Shown: positions 1 to 8,492, counted from the first letter of the stretch. The stretch: DNA of 64,000 nucleotides from Paenibacillus sp. 453mf (GCF_900116105.1 NZ_FPAC01000009.1:1-64000), one strand, 5' to 3'. The notes: generated by a model from the letters alone, not told the origin. Translations and numbers: made by a program.

Positions 1-1
1 G

Positions 2-118
2 TTTGGTGGCGATAGCGGAGGGGTTCCACACGTACCCATCCCGAACACGACCGTTAAGCCCTCCAGCGCCGATGGTACTTGGACCGAAGGGTCCTGGGAG
101 AGTAGGACGTTGCCAAGC
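2..118 (+). rRNA. rrf: 5S ribosomal RNA
   Basis: This is 5S rRNA of the large ribosomal subunit. The sequence begins TTTGGTGGCGATAGCG and ends AGTAGGACG...GCCAAGC, the ends typical of Bacillales 5S, and the two ends pair to form helix I. The internal CCGAACACG loop is also recognisable. Length is about 117 nt, as usual. It is presumably the last gene of an rRNA operon whose 16S and 23S genes lie before the window. Confidence 0.95.
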
Positions 119-123
119 AAAGA

Positions 124-153
124 ACCACTGTCGATGACGACGGTGGTTTTTAT
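124..153 (+). terminator. rRNA operon terminator
   Basis: A 10-bp stem (ACCACTGTCG with CGACGGTGGT, one G-U pair, loop ATGA) is followed directly by a T-rich run. It sits six bases after the 5S gene and would end the rRNA operon. Confidence 0.85.
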
Positions 154-202
154 TTTGTCTATTTTTATATATGACTCTAATATGTAATAGGTAGTAACAT
201 TT

Positions 203-236
203 TTGTTACGGATTAAAACAACTGAGAAGTTATAAT
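203..236 (+). promoter_or_regulatory. possible sigma-A promoter of the lipoprotein gene
   Basis: A consensus -10 hexamer TATAAT lies at 231-236. The -35 is poor: TTACGG at 207 gives an 18-bp spacer, TTGTTA at 203 gives 22. A short inverted repeat (GTAAC/GTTAC) at 193-208 overlaps the -35 area. The call rests mainly on the -10. Confidence 0.35.
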
Positions 237-307
237 AGAATAGGGTTCATTTAACATAGAGATCGTGTCACTTCGCAACAAAGGGGGAATTTCGACTGCG
301 TTACAGA

Positions 308-721
308 ATGCTATGTCTCTATGCTATCATCTGCTTCACTATAATCCTTACTGCTTGCAGCCAAGGCACTTCATGGGACTCATACGAGGGTGCAGTGAAT
401 GTAAATAGTTTTCCAGTACCTAAAGAAGCCAATCGAATGGATCGAGCATCGAATAATCCAGAAATGGATTATGTACAATACACTTTGCCTGGTGTAGGGA
501 AGAATTCAGATATACCTCAAGAATATATTAATGAAATTATAGAGTGGGGCTGGACAGAAGATACGGCAGCCGAGGATACGAACAACACTGAATCCGCTCC
601 TCGCATTTTTATAAAAGACAGCACCCGTGTTCATTTATCCTTGCATAATGGTTATCTGACGGTATTGGTACCTACACTTGACCCTTCCATTATTAAACCT
701 AAGACCGTAGACAGTAACTAG
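308..721 (+). CDS. small predicted lipoprotein, function unknown
   Basis: A predicted secreted lipoprotein of 137 residues. The N-terminus is a hydrophobic signal segment ending in the lipobox LTAC, so the mature chain should begin at that Cys and be anchored to the outer face of the membrane. The rest is polar, with no domain I recognise. The ATG at 308 lies 19 bases after a strong AAGGGGGA ribosome site (281-288), too far for normal use, whereas an in-frame CTG at 296 lies at ideal spacing and would add Met-Arg-Tyr-Arg, giving the signal peptide its missing positive charges. Initiation at CTG 296 is therefore plausible. The stop codon runs into a terminator, so it is a single-gene unit. Confidence 0.65.
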   Translation: MLCLYAIICFTIILTACSQGTSWDSYEGAVNVNSFPVPKEANRMDRASNNPEMDYVQYTLPGVGKNSDIPQEYINEIIEWGWTEDTAAEDTNNTESAPRIFIKDSTRVHLSLHNGYLTVLVPTLDPSIIKPKTVDSN

Positions 722-747
722 ACCTTCACAAGAGTGAAGGTCTTTTT
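721..747 (+). terminator. rho-independent terminator
   Basis: A perfect 9-bp stem (GACCTTCAC/GTGAAGGTC, loop AAGA) followed by TTTTT. It begins on the last base of the lipoprotein stop codon. Confidence 0.9.
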
Positions 748-777
748 CATATGCATAGGATGATGTTCATCAGCTCT

Positions 778-1308
778 TTATTGAATATAGTAGGCTACTT
801 CTTGTTGGGTTATTTTTAGATAGCCGTCTTTTCTTTCTCTGAATAGCCATAGGATGCACATCAGGCGTGGCGCCATCAACCATACATGCCAGAAAAACAA
901 ATTCATCGCAAAAGCAGGAGGGGAAGCGATGATAAAAACAAAGATAAAGACAAGGCCAATCCAGGTCATATGTAAATGAATACGGCTAAAAAAGGGGTAA
1001 GCAATATGTTGGGAAGGGATCAATCCCACCCAGGGAACTCTCCAGGACCGCTGCCACCGATTAAGCTGGCGATTACTAAGAAGAAGAGTAGAGCGAGCAA
1101 CCAAATAATGAATCCATACCATGGTTACGCAGGACAAAAGGAAATACCAAAGTCCAGACCAAGAAAAGAAGATGAAGCTGGCGAGGAGCATAATGAATGT
1201 TAAGCTTAAGTAACTAAGTAATACTGGCCTGGATATATTGATCTTGCGGATAAGACGATATTGATAGTAAGTAGCTTGATCTCCGATTACTGCGGACATT
1301 CGATTCAT
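778..1308 (-). CDS. integral membrane protein, unknown
   Basis: A 176-residue protein on the reverse strand, opposite to nearly all its neighbours. I do not recognise the family. It has about four hydrophobic segments (two near residues 27-70, two near residues 113-155) separated by a basic, tryptophan-rich loop (NRWQRSWRVPW), so it should lie in the cytoplasmic membrane. Met1 (1308) lies only two bases after an AGGGGG ribosome site; Met4 (1299) has better spacing and is a likely start. It converges with the lipoprotein gene; the hairpin between them has no T-run on this strand. Confidence 0.6.
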   Translation of the reverse strand: MNRMSAVIGDQATYYQYRLIRKINISRPVLLSYLSLTFIMLLASFIFFSWSGLWYFLLSCVTMVWIHYLVARSTLLLSNRQLNRWQRSWRVPWVGLIPSQHIAYPFFSRIHLHMTWIGLVFIFVFIIASPPAFAMNLFFWHVWLMAPRLMCILWLFRERKDGYLKITQQEVAYYIQ

Positions 1309-1559
1309 AACCCCCTATTCAAAGCAGAAAAAGACTCTTGATACGAGCTGTTCGGAAATCAAAAGACAGAATTTATATAATATATATCGGATCACTGTTT
1401 GGAAAAAATTAAATGTTACAAATAATTAGGTACAGACACCTATGCATATTAGGTTGAATAGCATATGTTATGGAAATAAAGTAGAGTTTCACTATGAAAA
1501 GGTTTAAAATAGTAGAAACTGTACCATACTGATAGCAAAAGGAGTAAAGGTGGGATCGT

Positions 1560-1751
1560 ATGGAAACACAACAAATGGAACATACATGCATTGTTTGTGA
1601 GCAGCGTAAAAAGGAAGGCATTTTTATAGTTTCAGAGTTTATTTGCACAGATTGTGAGACGGAGATGGTACACACTGACGCGCAGGATGCTAAGTATCCT
1701 TTTTTTATTCATCAGTTAAAGCAGATTTGGCTGCATCAAAATAATGTATAA
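1560..1751 (+). CDS. gin: anti-sigma factor Gin (CsfB)
   Basis: A 63-residue protein resembling Gin/CsfB, the small zinc protein that binds and inhibits sigma-G (and sigma-E) to keep late sporulation genes off until the right stage. The visible signature is two Cys pairs, CIVC near residue 11 and CTDC near residue 29, a treble-clef-like zinc site followed by a polar tail. Position supports it: in B. subtilis csfB lies just upstream of the yaaO-tmk-darA block. A good ribosome site (AAAGGTGG) precedes the ATG. I looked for a sigma-F promoter in the 250 bp upstream and saw no convincing match. Confidence 0.8.
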   Translation: METQQMEHTCIVCEQRKKEGIFIVSEFICTDCETEMVHTDAQDAKYPFFIHQLKQIWLHQNNV

Positions 1752-1780
1752 TAGACAAGTCTTATATATGAACTTATTTT

Positions 1781-1806
1781 AAAGGTCTGTGAAAGGCCTT
1801 TTTATT
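1781..1806 (+). terminator. terminator after gin
   Basis: A 7-bp stem (AAAGGTC/GGCCTTT, one G-U pair, loop TGTGAAA) followed by a T-rich stretch, 30 bp after the gin stop. Confidence 0.75.
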
Positions 1807-1897
1807 TTTATATTTCTTAAATTTACTTGGATGGGTCAAGAGTAGTTTGATATCATATACCTTTAAGGATAATAACAGAAAGGTTTCATGATAATCT

Positions 1898-3400
1898 ATG
1901 GGAAACAAGATGGATAAGCATAGGGCACCTTTATACGAAGCACTTTTGAAATACAAATCAACTCAACAACGAACCTATCATGTTCCGGGTCATAAAAATG
2001 GACAAGTCTACTCCGATGATTACAGCCGATTAATGCATGACGTTATGAGTATCGATGTGACCGAAATAACAGGAACAGATGATTTACATCATCCTGAGGG
2101 TGTCATTTTAGAGGCTCAGCAACTTGCTGCAGACTGTTTTGGCGCTGAAGAGAGCTACTGGCTAGTAGGAGGTAGCACTTCAGGAAATATCGCCTTACTC
2201 CTTACGGTATGTACAGAACCAGGTGATCTTATACTCGTTCAGCGGAATGTTCATAAATCAGTATTACATGGATTAATGCTGGCCGGATCTCAGGCAGTCT
2301 TTATGTTACCGGAGATGGATCACAATTCCAGGTTAGCCACAGCTCCTTCTGCCGAGACGGTTAGGGCTTCTCTTGAAGCCTATCCGCAAGCAAAGGCTGT
2401 ATTGATTACGATGCCTAACTATTATGGAATGGGCTTCTCTATCAATTCCATTGCAGAGATATGTCACCAACACCATGTTCCGCTTCTTGTGGATGAAGCA
2501 CACGGCGCACATTATGGAATGCACCCGGATATCCCGGCATCCGCGTTGTCAGCTGGAGCAGATGGCGTGGTCCAATCCACTCATAAAATGCTCTCTGCTA
2601 TGACGATGGGAGCCATGCTGCATGTACAGGGAGAGCGGATCAATCGGACACTGCTGAAGCAGCGCTTGTCCATGATCCAGAGCTCAAGCCCTTCGTACCC
2701 GCTCATGGCTTCGCTTGACTTGGCGCGCCGGCATCTACACGTGCACGGCGCAGAAGCTTTCACGGCTGGCCTTGCTGCCGTGAATACAGCAAGGCGCGGC
2801 ATACACTCCATGCCGCGCTACGGTATGCTGCAGCCGTCTGCAACAGTGGCTGCAGGTTATACCGCTCAGGACCCATTTAAACTTGTCATTTATGACAAGT
2901 CAGGGGATCTGAGCGGTTACGAGCTGCAGCGAGAGCTTGAAGCTCACGGCTGCATGCCAGAGATGAGTGACGACCGTTACGTGGTCCTCCTGTTTAGTCT
3001 AGGCTCTACAGATGAAGATGCCATGCACCTTTTAGAGGCCCTTGTGCATATATCGTTAGAGAAGAAGCCCAGAGAAAAAGATCATACCGCAGCAAACAAC
3101 AATCCTGTTTCCACGTGGAACATTTTGCAATCTGGTGTCTATTCCTGTCCGGTCCCTTTCAGTATGCGAACAAGATCGGAAGAAGATATCGAATCTGTTG
3201 AAATCAGTAAATGTGCTGGCCGCAGAGCCGCAGAAATGGTAATTCCTTACCCGCCCGGTATTCCTATTCTGTATCCAGGAGAGCGTATTGATGAAGCAAT
3301 GAAGGAGCGTTTAATTGCACTTCGCAATGCGGGGGCAAAATGCCAAGGGACACAAGATGCAAATCTAAACCAACTGCTCGTCATACAAGAAAAAAGCTAA
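1898..3400 (+). CDS. Orn/Lys/Arg decarboxylase family protein (YaaO-like)
   Basis: A 500-residue PLP enzyme of the fold-I ornithine/lysine/arginine decarboxylase group, the B. subtilis YaaO/SpeA type. Such enzymes decarboxylate basic amino acids for polyamine synthesis; the substrate cannot be read from sequence. Motifs: HVPGHKNG near the N-terminus, GGSTSGN in the cofactor pocket, DEAHGAH (the Asp contacts the PLP nitrogen) and STHKML with the Schiff-base Lys. A C-terminal domain of about 130 residues follows, ending with the conserved YPPGIP and PGE segments. The start at 1898 is 13 bases after GAAAGG; an in-frame ATG at 1910 is an alternative. The part near 2690-2830 is clearly richer in G+C than the flanks. 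The long gap to tmk suggests a separate transcript. Confidence 0.88.
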   Translation: MGNKMDKHRAPLYEALLKYKSTQQRTYHVPGHKNGQVYSDDYSRLMHDVMSIDVTEITGTDDLHHPEGVILEAQQLAADCFGAEESYWLVGGSTSGNIALLLTVCTEPGDLILVQRNVHKSVLHGLMLAGSQAVFMLPEMDHNSRLATAPSAETVRASLEAYPQAKAVLITMPNYYGMGFSINSIAEICHQHHVPLLVDEAHGAHYGMHPDIPASALSAGADGVVQSTHKMLSAMTMGAMLHVQGERINRTLLKQRLSMIQSSSPSYPLMASLDLARRHLHVHGAEAFTAGLAAVNTARRGIHSMPRYGMLQPSATVAAGYTAQDPFKLVIYDKSGDLSGYELQRELEAHGCMPEMSDDRYVVLLFSLGSTDEDAMHLLEALVHISLEKKPREKDHTAANNNPVSTWNILQSGVYSCPVPFSMRTRSEEDIESVEISKCAGRRAAEMVIPYPPGIPILYPGERIDEAMKERLIALRNAGAKCQGTQDANLNQLLVIQEKS

Positions 3401-3860
3401 AACCCCTTTTGTCATAGGTCTTCTAAGTATTGCTAAGTATACAGACAGAGGGAGCTTAGGGAAAGTGGGTTTAGACGTAAGGGTAAGCATCCAGAATGAG
3501 AGATAGGGATAAAACATAGGGCTAAGCATTCGAATGAGCCGTGTTAAACACTCTGAATTTACCCACGCCACCTATTAGTCATATATGAGCTAGAGTAAGC
3601 CGTTTCAATCAACTATCTGTGGGATACGCCTACGGAATGAATCTCAAGTAGCCCAAGCACGTTGGCATCACCATGAATTCATATTTACAAATGACAACAG
3701 AAACATTTATGATTACATTTATTTATATAGATATGGATTTTGCATAAACCCCAAAAAGAACAAATAATCAGCTATATTTAGATTGAAATGGTTCAATTTT
3801 ATAACGCTAAATGATTTAAATAAATCCAAGGATGAAAACGTAGTTTAGGAGAGATACACA
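3401..3860 (+). other. 460-bp intergenic region, no gene seen
   Basis: No convincing ORF with a ribosome site and no strong hairpin. The only structure noticed is an imperfect direct repeat of about 20 bp: GGGTAAGCATCCAGAATGAG at 3481-3500 and a close copy at 3519-3538, with CTAAGTAT repeated just upstream. The last 150 bases are very A+T rich and should hold the tmk promoter, which I could not pin down. Confidence 0.4.
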
Positions 3861-4496
3861 TTGCCGATAGGAAAGTTTATTACATTTGAAGGTGGAGAAG
3901 GATCCGGTAAAACGACCATGATTAAGAAGTTGTCCGCGCATCTAGAAGACAAAAAAATCCCTTACCTGATAACGCGCGAGCCCGGTGGAATTGATATTGC
4001 GGAAAAAATCCGATCCATCATATTGAATCCTGAGCATACGACGATGGATGCTCGCACTGAAGCATTGCTCTATGCAGCCGCTCGTAGACAACATCTTGCG
4101 GAGAAGGTCATTCCTGCCCTTCAAAATGGCGTGATGGTATTGTCTGACCGCTTTGTTGACAGCAGTCTAGCTTATCAAGGTTATGCCAGAGGACTTGGTA
4201 TGGAGGAAGTCCGCTCCATTAATGAATTTGCCACAGATCACTTGTCACCCGATTTGACTCTTTATTTTGACATTACTCCGGAACAAGGATTAGCACGTAT
4301 TGCTGCCAATCAAGGACGTGAAGTGAATCGGCTTGATATGGAGAATCTATCGTTTCATGACAAGGTAAGAGAGGGATATCTTATTCTTGCTAAGCAAGAC
4401 CCGGATCGGATCCAAATCATTGACGCATCCTTGTCACAAGAAGAGGTTTTTTGTAGTTTAATTACGAAGTTAAGGTGCGTAATAAAGGATATTTGA
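3861..4496 (+). CDS. tmk: thymidylate kinase
   Basis: Phosphorylates dTMP to dTDP with ATP in the cytoplasm, an essential step of dTTP supply. The 211-residue length is usual. Visible motifs: P-loop GGEGSGKTT with Lys17, the REPGG loop at residues 39-43, and the SDRFVDSSLAYQG nucleotide-binding segment near residue 94. The start is TTG at 3861, chosen because TAGGAGAG stands seven bases upstream and no ATG fits. It precedes darA and holB as in B. subtilis, but is separated from darA by over 300 bp here. Confidence 0.95.
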   Translation: MPIGKFITFEGGEGSGKTTMIKKLSAHLEDKKIPYLITREPGGIDIAEKIRSIILNPEHTTMDARTEALLYAAARRQHLAEKVIPALQNGVMVLSDRFVDSSLAYQGYARGLGMEEVRSINEFATDHLSPDLTLYFDITPEQGLARIAANQGREVNRLDMENLSFHDKVREGYLILAKQDPDRIQIIDASLSQEEVFCSLITKLRCVIKDI

Positions 4497-4813
4497 GGGT
4501 ATATGTCTAATTATTAAGTATTAAAATACCTGTTTGATAAGATATGGGATTGATTCATTTAAGAAGAAGTGTTTTCCGTTTGGTAGGATGAATTATGCTT
4601 CATAAGTGCTAAAGCTTTATTTTTTATTATTAGTCAGACTCCTTTAGTGGGGAAGACTCATTATATCATTGAAGGTCATGTTGCCATGGGCAAGGTTGGC
4701 TTACTCTGGAATAAAGCAGTGACTTATGTTTCATTCTAAAGACTGATATTCGGTTGAAGGCGGTTTGGAGCATAAGGACTAAGCAGGAAATTAATTAGAG
4801 GAGGCGTTTCGAG
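4497..4813 (+). other. 317-bp intergenic region, nothing recognised
   Basis: Between tmk and darA I see no ORF with a ribosome site, no clear terminator and no strong promoter apart from the darA ribosome site GAGGAGGCG at the end. In B. subtilis these genes are close together, so the spacer is an addition or a decayed remnant. Confidence 0.4.
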
Positions 4814-5143
4814 ATGAAACTCATTGTTGCGATTATTCAGGATAAAGACAGCAATCGTTTATCTAGTGCACTGGTCAAAGCTAACTTTCGTGCAACGAAG
4901 CTCGCGAGTACAGGTGGATTTTTGAAGGCAGGGAACACTACATTTATGATCGGGGTGGATGACAGCCAGGTAGAATCGGTGATGAATGTGATCCGCAGCA
5001 GCTGTAAGGTAAGAGAGCAGCTTGTAACTCCGGTTACGCCAATGAGTGGGACGACGGACTCCTATTTACCACTTCCTGTAGAGGTTCAAGTAGGGGGAGC
5101 GACCGTGTTCGTTCTGCCGGTTGATCGATTTGAACATTTCTAA
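4814..5143 (+). CDS. darA: cyclic-di-AMP receptor DarA (PII-like)
   Basis: A 109-residue PII-like signalling protein (DarA/PstA, formerly YaaQ) that binds the second messenger c-di-AMP as a trimer. The sequence matches the family from end to end: the N-terminal MKLIVAIIQDKD strand, RATKLASTGGFLKAGNTT (the ligand-binding region, with the TGGF and GNTT loops), and the C-terminal VQVGGATVFVLPVDRFEHF strand. Targets in this family are not well defined. TAGAGGAGG gives an ideal ribosome site. It is followed 36 bp later by yaaR, as in B. subtilis. Confidence 0.93.
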   Translation: MKLIVAIIQDKDSNRLSSALVKANFRATKLASTGGFLKAGNTTFMIGVDDSQVESVMNVIRSSCKVREQLVTPVTPMSGTTDSYLPLPVEVQVGGATVFVLPVDRFEHF

Positions 5144-5179
5144 GAGCAGTCTTTATGCAACAGAAAGCAGGGATATCTT

Positions 5180-5623
5180 GTGAAAATCAATCCAGGATTC
5201 AGACCACTTCAGAGCGGTATCAATTCGAATGAGAATAATACCAAGCCCGTGCAAAATAAAGGCTTTGCCGATATGATGCAGCAGCAAGGCGATCGAGCTT
5301 CACAGGCAGAGCTGTCTCGCCGGTTGAATGAAATTCAGCTTCAAGGTGATCGATTAGCGAGATCGATGACGATACGGGAGCTCAAGGCTTATAAGCAGCT
5401 GGTTAAACGATTCTTAGACGACACGGTCAGAAGAGGCATAGCTGCGAAGCAGACCAAAGGCTGGGATCGTCGCGGGCGCGGTAAGAAGTACCTGCTGCTG
5501 GATGAAGTGGATGCCGCTCTGGTTGCTATGGCGGAGGAGCTGCTTCAGAGTGAGCAGGGGAAGATTGAGCTTCTGCAAAAAATCGGCGAGATTCGGGGAA
5601 TGCTGATTAACTTGAGCTTTTGA
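5180..5623 (+). CDS. yaaR: YaaR family protein (DUF327)
   Basis: A 147-residue mostly alpha-helical, soluble protein of the YaaR/DUF327 family, whose role is unknown. The family pattern is visible: a disordered N-terminus with glutamine-rich FADMMQQQG, a helical middle (RLARSMTIRELKAYKQLVKRFL), and the conserved RRGRGKKYLLLDEVD loop before a C-terminal helix. The start is GTG at 5180 with AGCAGGG upstream. It always follows darA in Bacillales, which hints at a linked role, but this is only context. Confidence 0.85.
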   Translation: MKINPGFRPLQSGINSNENNTKPVQNKGFADMMQQQGDRASQAELSRRLNEIQLQGDRLARSMTIRELKAYKQLVKRFLDDTVRRGIAAKQTKGWDRRGRGKKYLLLDEVDAALVAMAEELLQSEQGKIELLQKIGEIRGMLINLSF

Positions 5624-5647
5624 TTTCATATTGTGACGTATCCAAAG

Positions 5648-5676
5648 ACAAGTGATTTCGATCGCTTGTTTTTTTG
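5648..5676 (+). terminator. terminator after yaaR
   Basis: A 9-bp stem (ACAAGTGAT/ATCGCTTGT, one G-U pair, TTCG tetraloop) followed by seven T. It separates darA-yaaR from holB. Confidence 0.9.
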
Positions 5677-5830
5677 TAGAGAAGATGAGCGGTTGATTTG
5701 CTTATCATGCAGCTGAGGAAATAGATAATTACAAAGTGTAGTATATGATTGCGTAGTTTTTGGATATACAAAATGCAGAAATGGAAAATGTTTTTTTTGT
5801 GAAGACTAAAATTAAAATGGTTGCGTGGCA

Positions 5831-5839
5831 TGATATAAT
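5831..5839 (+). promoter_or_regulatory. extended -10 promoter and long leader of holB
   Basis: TGATATAAT is a perfect extended -10 element; no good -35 is present. It would give a 5' leader of about 220 bases before holB. Within that leader CCATCCT (near 5869) and AGGATGG (near 5910) can pair. No known riboswitch is recognised there. Confidence 0.5.
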
Positions 5840-6064
5840 GGAGATTAGATGATTGAACTAAGTGATATCCATCCTGTTGATACTTTATGGTGAAGCCATT
5901 TCGGAGTTAGAGGATGGTTTCCGGGAGGATCGGAGATGGATGATCTCTTTGGTTCTTCTCTTCTAAATGATATATAATATCTCATGCTGACTTTTAGTGT
6001 GTAGATCCATATTTATTTAGTGAAGTTCTAGACCGCAGCAGTTTTTTTATTAGGGGAGGAACTC

Positions 6065-7039
6065 ATGTCATTTCGTGAAATTTTGGGGCAAGATACAGCA
6101 AAACAAATGCTGCAGGGCGGACTCCGCAAAAACGCGATCAGTCATGCTTATTTATTCAGTGGTCCATCCGGTAGCGGACAACGTCAGATGGCAACAGCAT
6201 TTGCCCAAACTATTTTTTGCACTCAAAATGCAGAGGATGCATGCGGTGAATGTCTGGAGTGTCGAAAGGTTAAACATAGTAATCACCCAGACCTCCATTA
6301 TGTAGAGCCTGAGAGCGCAAGCCTCAAAATAGATCAGATTCGCGATTTGCAAAAAATATTTGCTTATCGGTCTGAAAATAATAATCCTAAGATTTATATT
6401 ATTGATCAGGCGGATAAAATGACGGTTCAAGCTGCCAACAGCATGCTCAAGTTCCTGGAGGAGCCACAGGTGCCGGCAGTAGGAATACTGATTACGAGCA
6501 ACAAAGGAGCTATGCTCCCTACGATTCTATCTCGAACGCAGGAGATCCCCTTTAAGGCACTGAATCCAGACCTGATTCAGGAGATGCTGCAGAAGGAGGG
6601 ATACGCTCCCGCGCTTGTCCGAACAGCTTCATTTTTAAGCGCCGGTCTTGAATCTTGCAAGAATTTGCTTGACCAGAATTGGTTTGCAGAAATTAGAAAT
6701 GTAGTGTTACAATTAGGGAAAGAATCTCTGTCCAGAGGCGATATAGCGCTGATTTCTGCCCAGCAGAAGCTGTTCAAGACAGGGCTTTCAGAACATCTTG
6801 AACTCATGTTTGAACTGTTTCATTTATGGTTCAAGGACATGCTTTATATTATTTACGGTAAGCAGGAGAACGTTATTTTTATAGATCAAATCAATACACT
6901 CTCTACCATTGCCATGACTCGTACAACCGAACAGTGGGTGTCCTATATGGACTTGGCTGCAGAATGCAGAAAGAAGCTGCGGTATAATGTGAATGGTCAG
7001 CTATGTGTAGAACAATTACTAATTGGACTAGCCTCTTGA
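6065..7039 (+). CDS. holB: DNA polymerase III delta-prime subunit
   Basis: Clamp-loader subunit that helps load the beta sliding clamp at the replication fork. The 324-residue protein has the AAA+ layout: N-terminal SFREILGQ, a P-loop region, a zinc site CGECLEC between Walker A and B, and YIIDQADKMTVQAANSMLKFLEEP, followed by the sensor-1 region with SR. The P-loop is degenerate: GPSGSGQRQ has Gln39 where the catalytic Lys would be, so ATP hydrolysis is not expected, as in other delta-prime subunits that act as the stator. A strong ribosome site (GGGGAGGA) precedes the ATG. It heads the holB-ricT-yabA group. Confidence 0.93.
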   Translation: MSFREILGQDTAKQMLQGGLRKNAISHAYLFSGPSGSGQRQMATAFAQTIFCTQNAEDACGECLECRKVKHSNHPDLHYVEPESASLKIDQIRDLQKIFAYRSENNNPKIYIIDQADKMTVQAANSMLKFLEEPQVPAVGILITSNKGAMLPTILSRTQEIPFKALNPDLIQEMLQKEGYAPALVRTASFLSAGLESCKNLLDQNWFAEIRNVVLQLGKESLSRGDIALISAQQKLFKTGLSEHLELMFELFHLWFKDMLYIIYGKQENVIFIDQINTLSTIAMTRTTEQWVSYMDLAAECRKKLRYNVNGQLCVEQLLIGLAS

Positions 7040-7184
7040 GGTAGAGCTCGTCAGCATAGGCGACTACATCTCAGGGACGTTCATTCTATACCCTAGCACA
7101 GTCCTAACATGATGCGCTTCTCGATTGCGGCCCTGTCTTCAGGCTTCGATAGAGATTTATTGGCATACAAGGGGGTTAATTTGT

Positions 7185-7985
7185 TTGTATAATGTAGTCG
7201 GTGTCCGTTTTAAGAAAGCGGGCAAAATTTATTACTTTGATCCCCTCGATCTTCCTATTGAAAAAGATTCTAGCGTCATCGTAGAGACAGCGAGAGGGAT
7301 TGAGTACGGCAAAGTCGTTATAGGAAAGAAAGTCGTTGGTGAATCTGACGTTGTATTACCTCTTAAGAAGGTAATTCGTATTGCAGGCGACACGGACGCC
7401 AAAGTGGTGGAAGAGAACAAGCTTGCTGCGAAAGACGCATTTGGCACCTGTTTAAATAAAATCAAAGAGCACGAACTTAAGATGAAGCTTGTCGATGTGG
7501 AATTCACATTTGATCGAAATAAAATTATATTTTATTTTACGGCAGAAGGACGTGTCGATTTTAGAGAGTTAGTTAAAGATTTGGCCAGTATTTTTCGGAC
7601 ACGGATTGAGCTCCGCCAAATTGGTGTTCGTGATGAGGCAAAGATGCTGGGAGGCATCGGTCCATGTGGACGGATACTCTGCTGTTCATCCTGGCTGGGT
7701 GATTTTGAACCTGTATCCATTAAGATGGCTAAGGATCAGAGTCTGTCCCTTAATCCAACCAAAATATCTGGACTTTGCGGCAGACTTATGTGTTGCTTGA
7801 AATTTGAGCATGATAATTATGAGAGTGTTAAGGAAGAGCTTCCTGCGGTCGGCAAGCTTGTCGTAACCTCGCTAGGTGAGGGCAAGGTCGTTGGTATTCA
7901 CGCAGGCAACCGTAAGGTACATGTTCAATTGTTTGAGATCAACAAAGTAAAAGAGCTTTCTATGGATGACGTTGTCATCAAGTAA
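7185..7985 (+). CDS. ricT: RicT (YaaT), PSP1-domain protein
   Basis: A 266-residue protein of the RicT/YaaT family. In B. subtilis RicT forms a complex with RicA and RicF that carries [4Fe-4S] clusters, acts with RNase Y in mRNA maturation and affects sporulation, competence and biofilms. The PSP1 domain is obvious, with cysteine motifs GPCGRILCCSSW and LCGRLMCCLKF as likely cluster ligands. The best start is TTG at 7185, which gives the family's YNVVGVRFKKAGKIYYFDP beginning and has AAGGGGG nine bases upstream; the longer reading from 7125 adds unconserved residues. RicA and RicF are not in this window. Confidence 0.92.
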   Translation: MYNVVGVRFKKAGKIYYFDPLDLPIEKDSSVIVETARGIEYGKVVIGKKVVGESDVVLPLKKVIRIAGDTDAKVVEENKLAAKDAFGTCLNKIKEHELKMKLVDVEFTFDRNKIIFYFTAEGRVDFRELVKDLASIFRTRIELRQIGVRDEAKMLGGIGPCGRILCCSSWLGDFEPVSIKMAKDQSLSLNPTKISGLCGRLMCCLKFEHDNYESVKEELPAVGKLVVTSLGEGKVVGIHAGNRKVHVQLFEINKVKELSMDDVVIK

Positions 7986-8013
7986 CCATTATGTTTGCTT
8001 TCGGGGTGGGATC

Positions 8014-8382
8014 TTGGAGAAAAAATCGATTTTTGCGCACATTCTTGAAATGGAAACACAAATGGGACAAATGAATAATGATCTTGGCGAATTAAAAATG
8101 ATTGTAAAGGAACTGCTCGAAGAGAACCAACGTTTGACGCTGGAAAATGAACAGTTGCGCAAGGTCCTAAAGCGGGAGTCCTCTTCGGAGACGCCTGCAC
8201 CAGCTCCCAAAAATCCTGTACAATTAGTTCCCGCGACCGAGACTACCGAAGAGGTTGTTGGAGAGGGGTACGACAATTTAGCAAGATTGTATTACGAAGG
8301 TTTCCATATTTGTAACGTTTATTATGGTCATTTACGTACAGAAGGCGATTGTTTGTTCTGTCTGTCATTTTTGAATAAGTAA
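8014..8382 (+). CDS. yabA: replication initiation control protein YabA
   Basis: YabA restrains chromosome replication initiation by binding DnaA and DnaN. The 122-residue protein shows the family plan: an N-terminal coiled coil (residues about 1-55, heptads rich in Glu/Leu) for tetramerisation, a variable linker rich in Ala, Pro and Thr, and a C-terminal zinc domain with FHICN and the CLFC pair. The start is TTG at 8014 after GGGGTGGG; a longer reading frame begins at 7966 inside ricT but lacks conservation. It lies 28 bp after ricT and ends at a terminator. Confidence 0.92.
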   Translation: MEKKSIFAHILEMETQMGQMNNDLGELKMIVKELLEENQRLTLENEQLRKVLKRESSSETPAPAPKNPVQLVPATETTEEVVGEGYDNLARLYYEGFHICNVYYGHLRTEGDCLFCLSFLNK

Positions 8383-8384
8383 CG

Positions 8385-8412
8385 AGCCGTAGGGATACCC
8401 TACGGCTTTTCT
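8385..8412 (+). terminator. terminator after yabA
   Basis: A perfect 9-bp stem (GCCGTAGGG/CCCTACGGC, loop ATA) followed by TTTTCTTTT, just after the yabA stop. Confidence 0.92.
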
Positions 8413-8492
8413 TTTAAAAAGCTTAAGCGGATTCGATTATGCATCAAGGTCGATTCATTACACACATTAATAATAATCAGGCAGGTATCAAA

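Noticed and set aside
976..1203. 75-codon forward frame opposite the unknown membrane protein
   Set aside because: It lacks a ribosome site. The reverse-strand reading gives coherent membrane helices and is the better gene.
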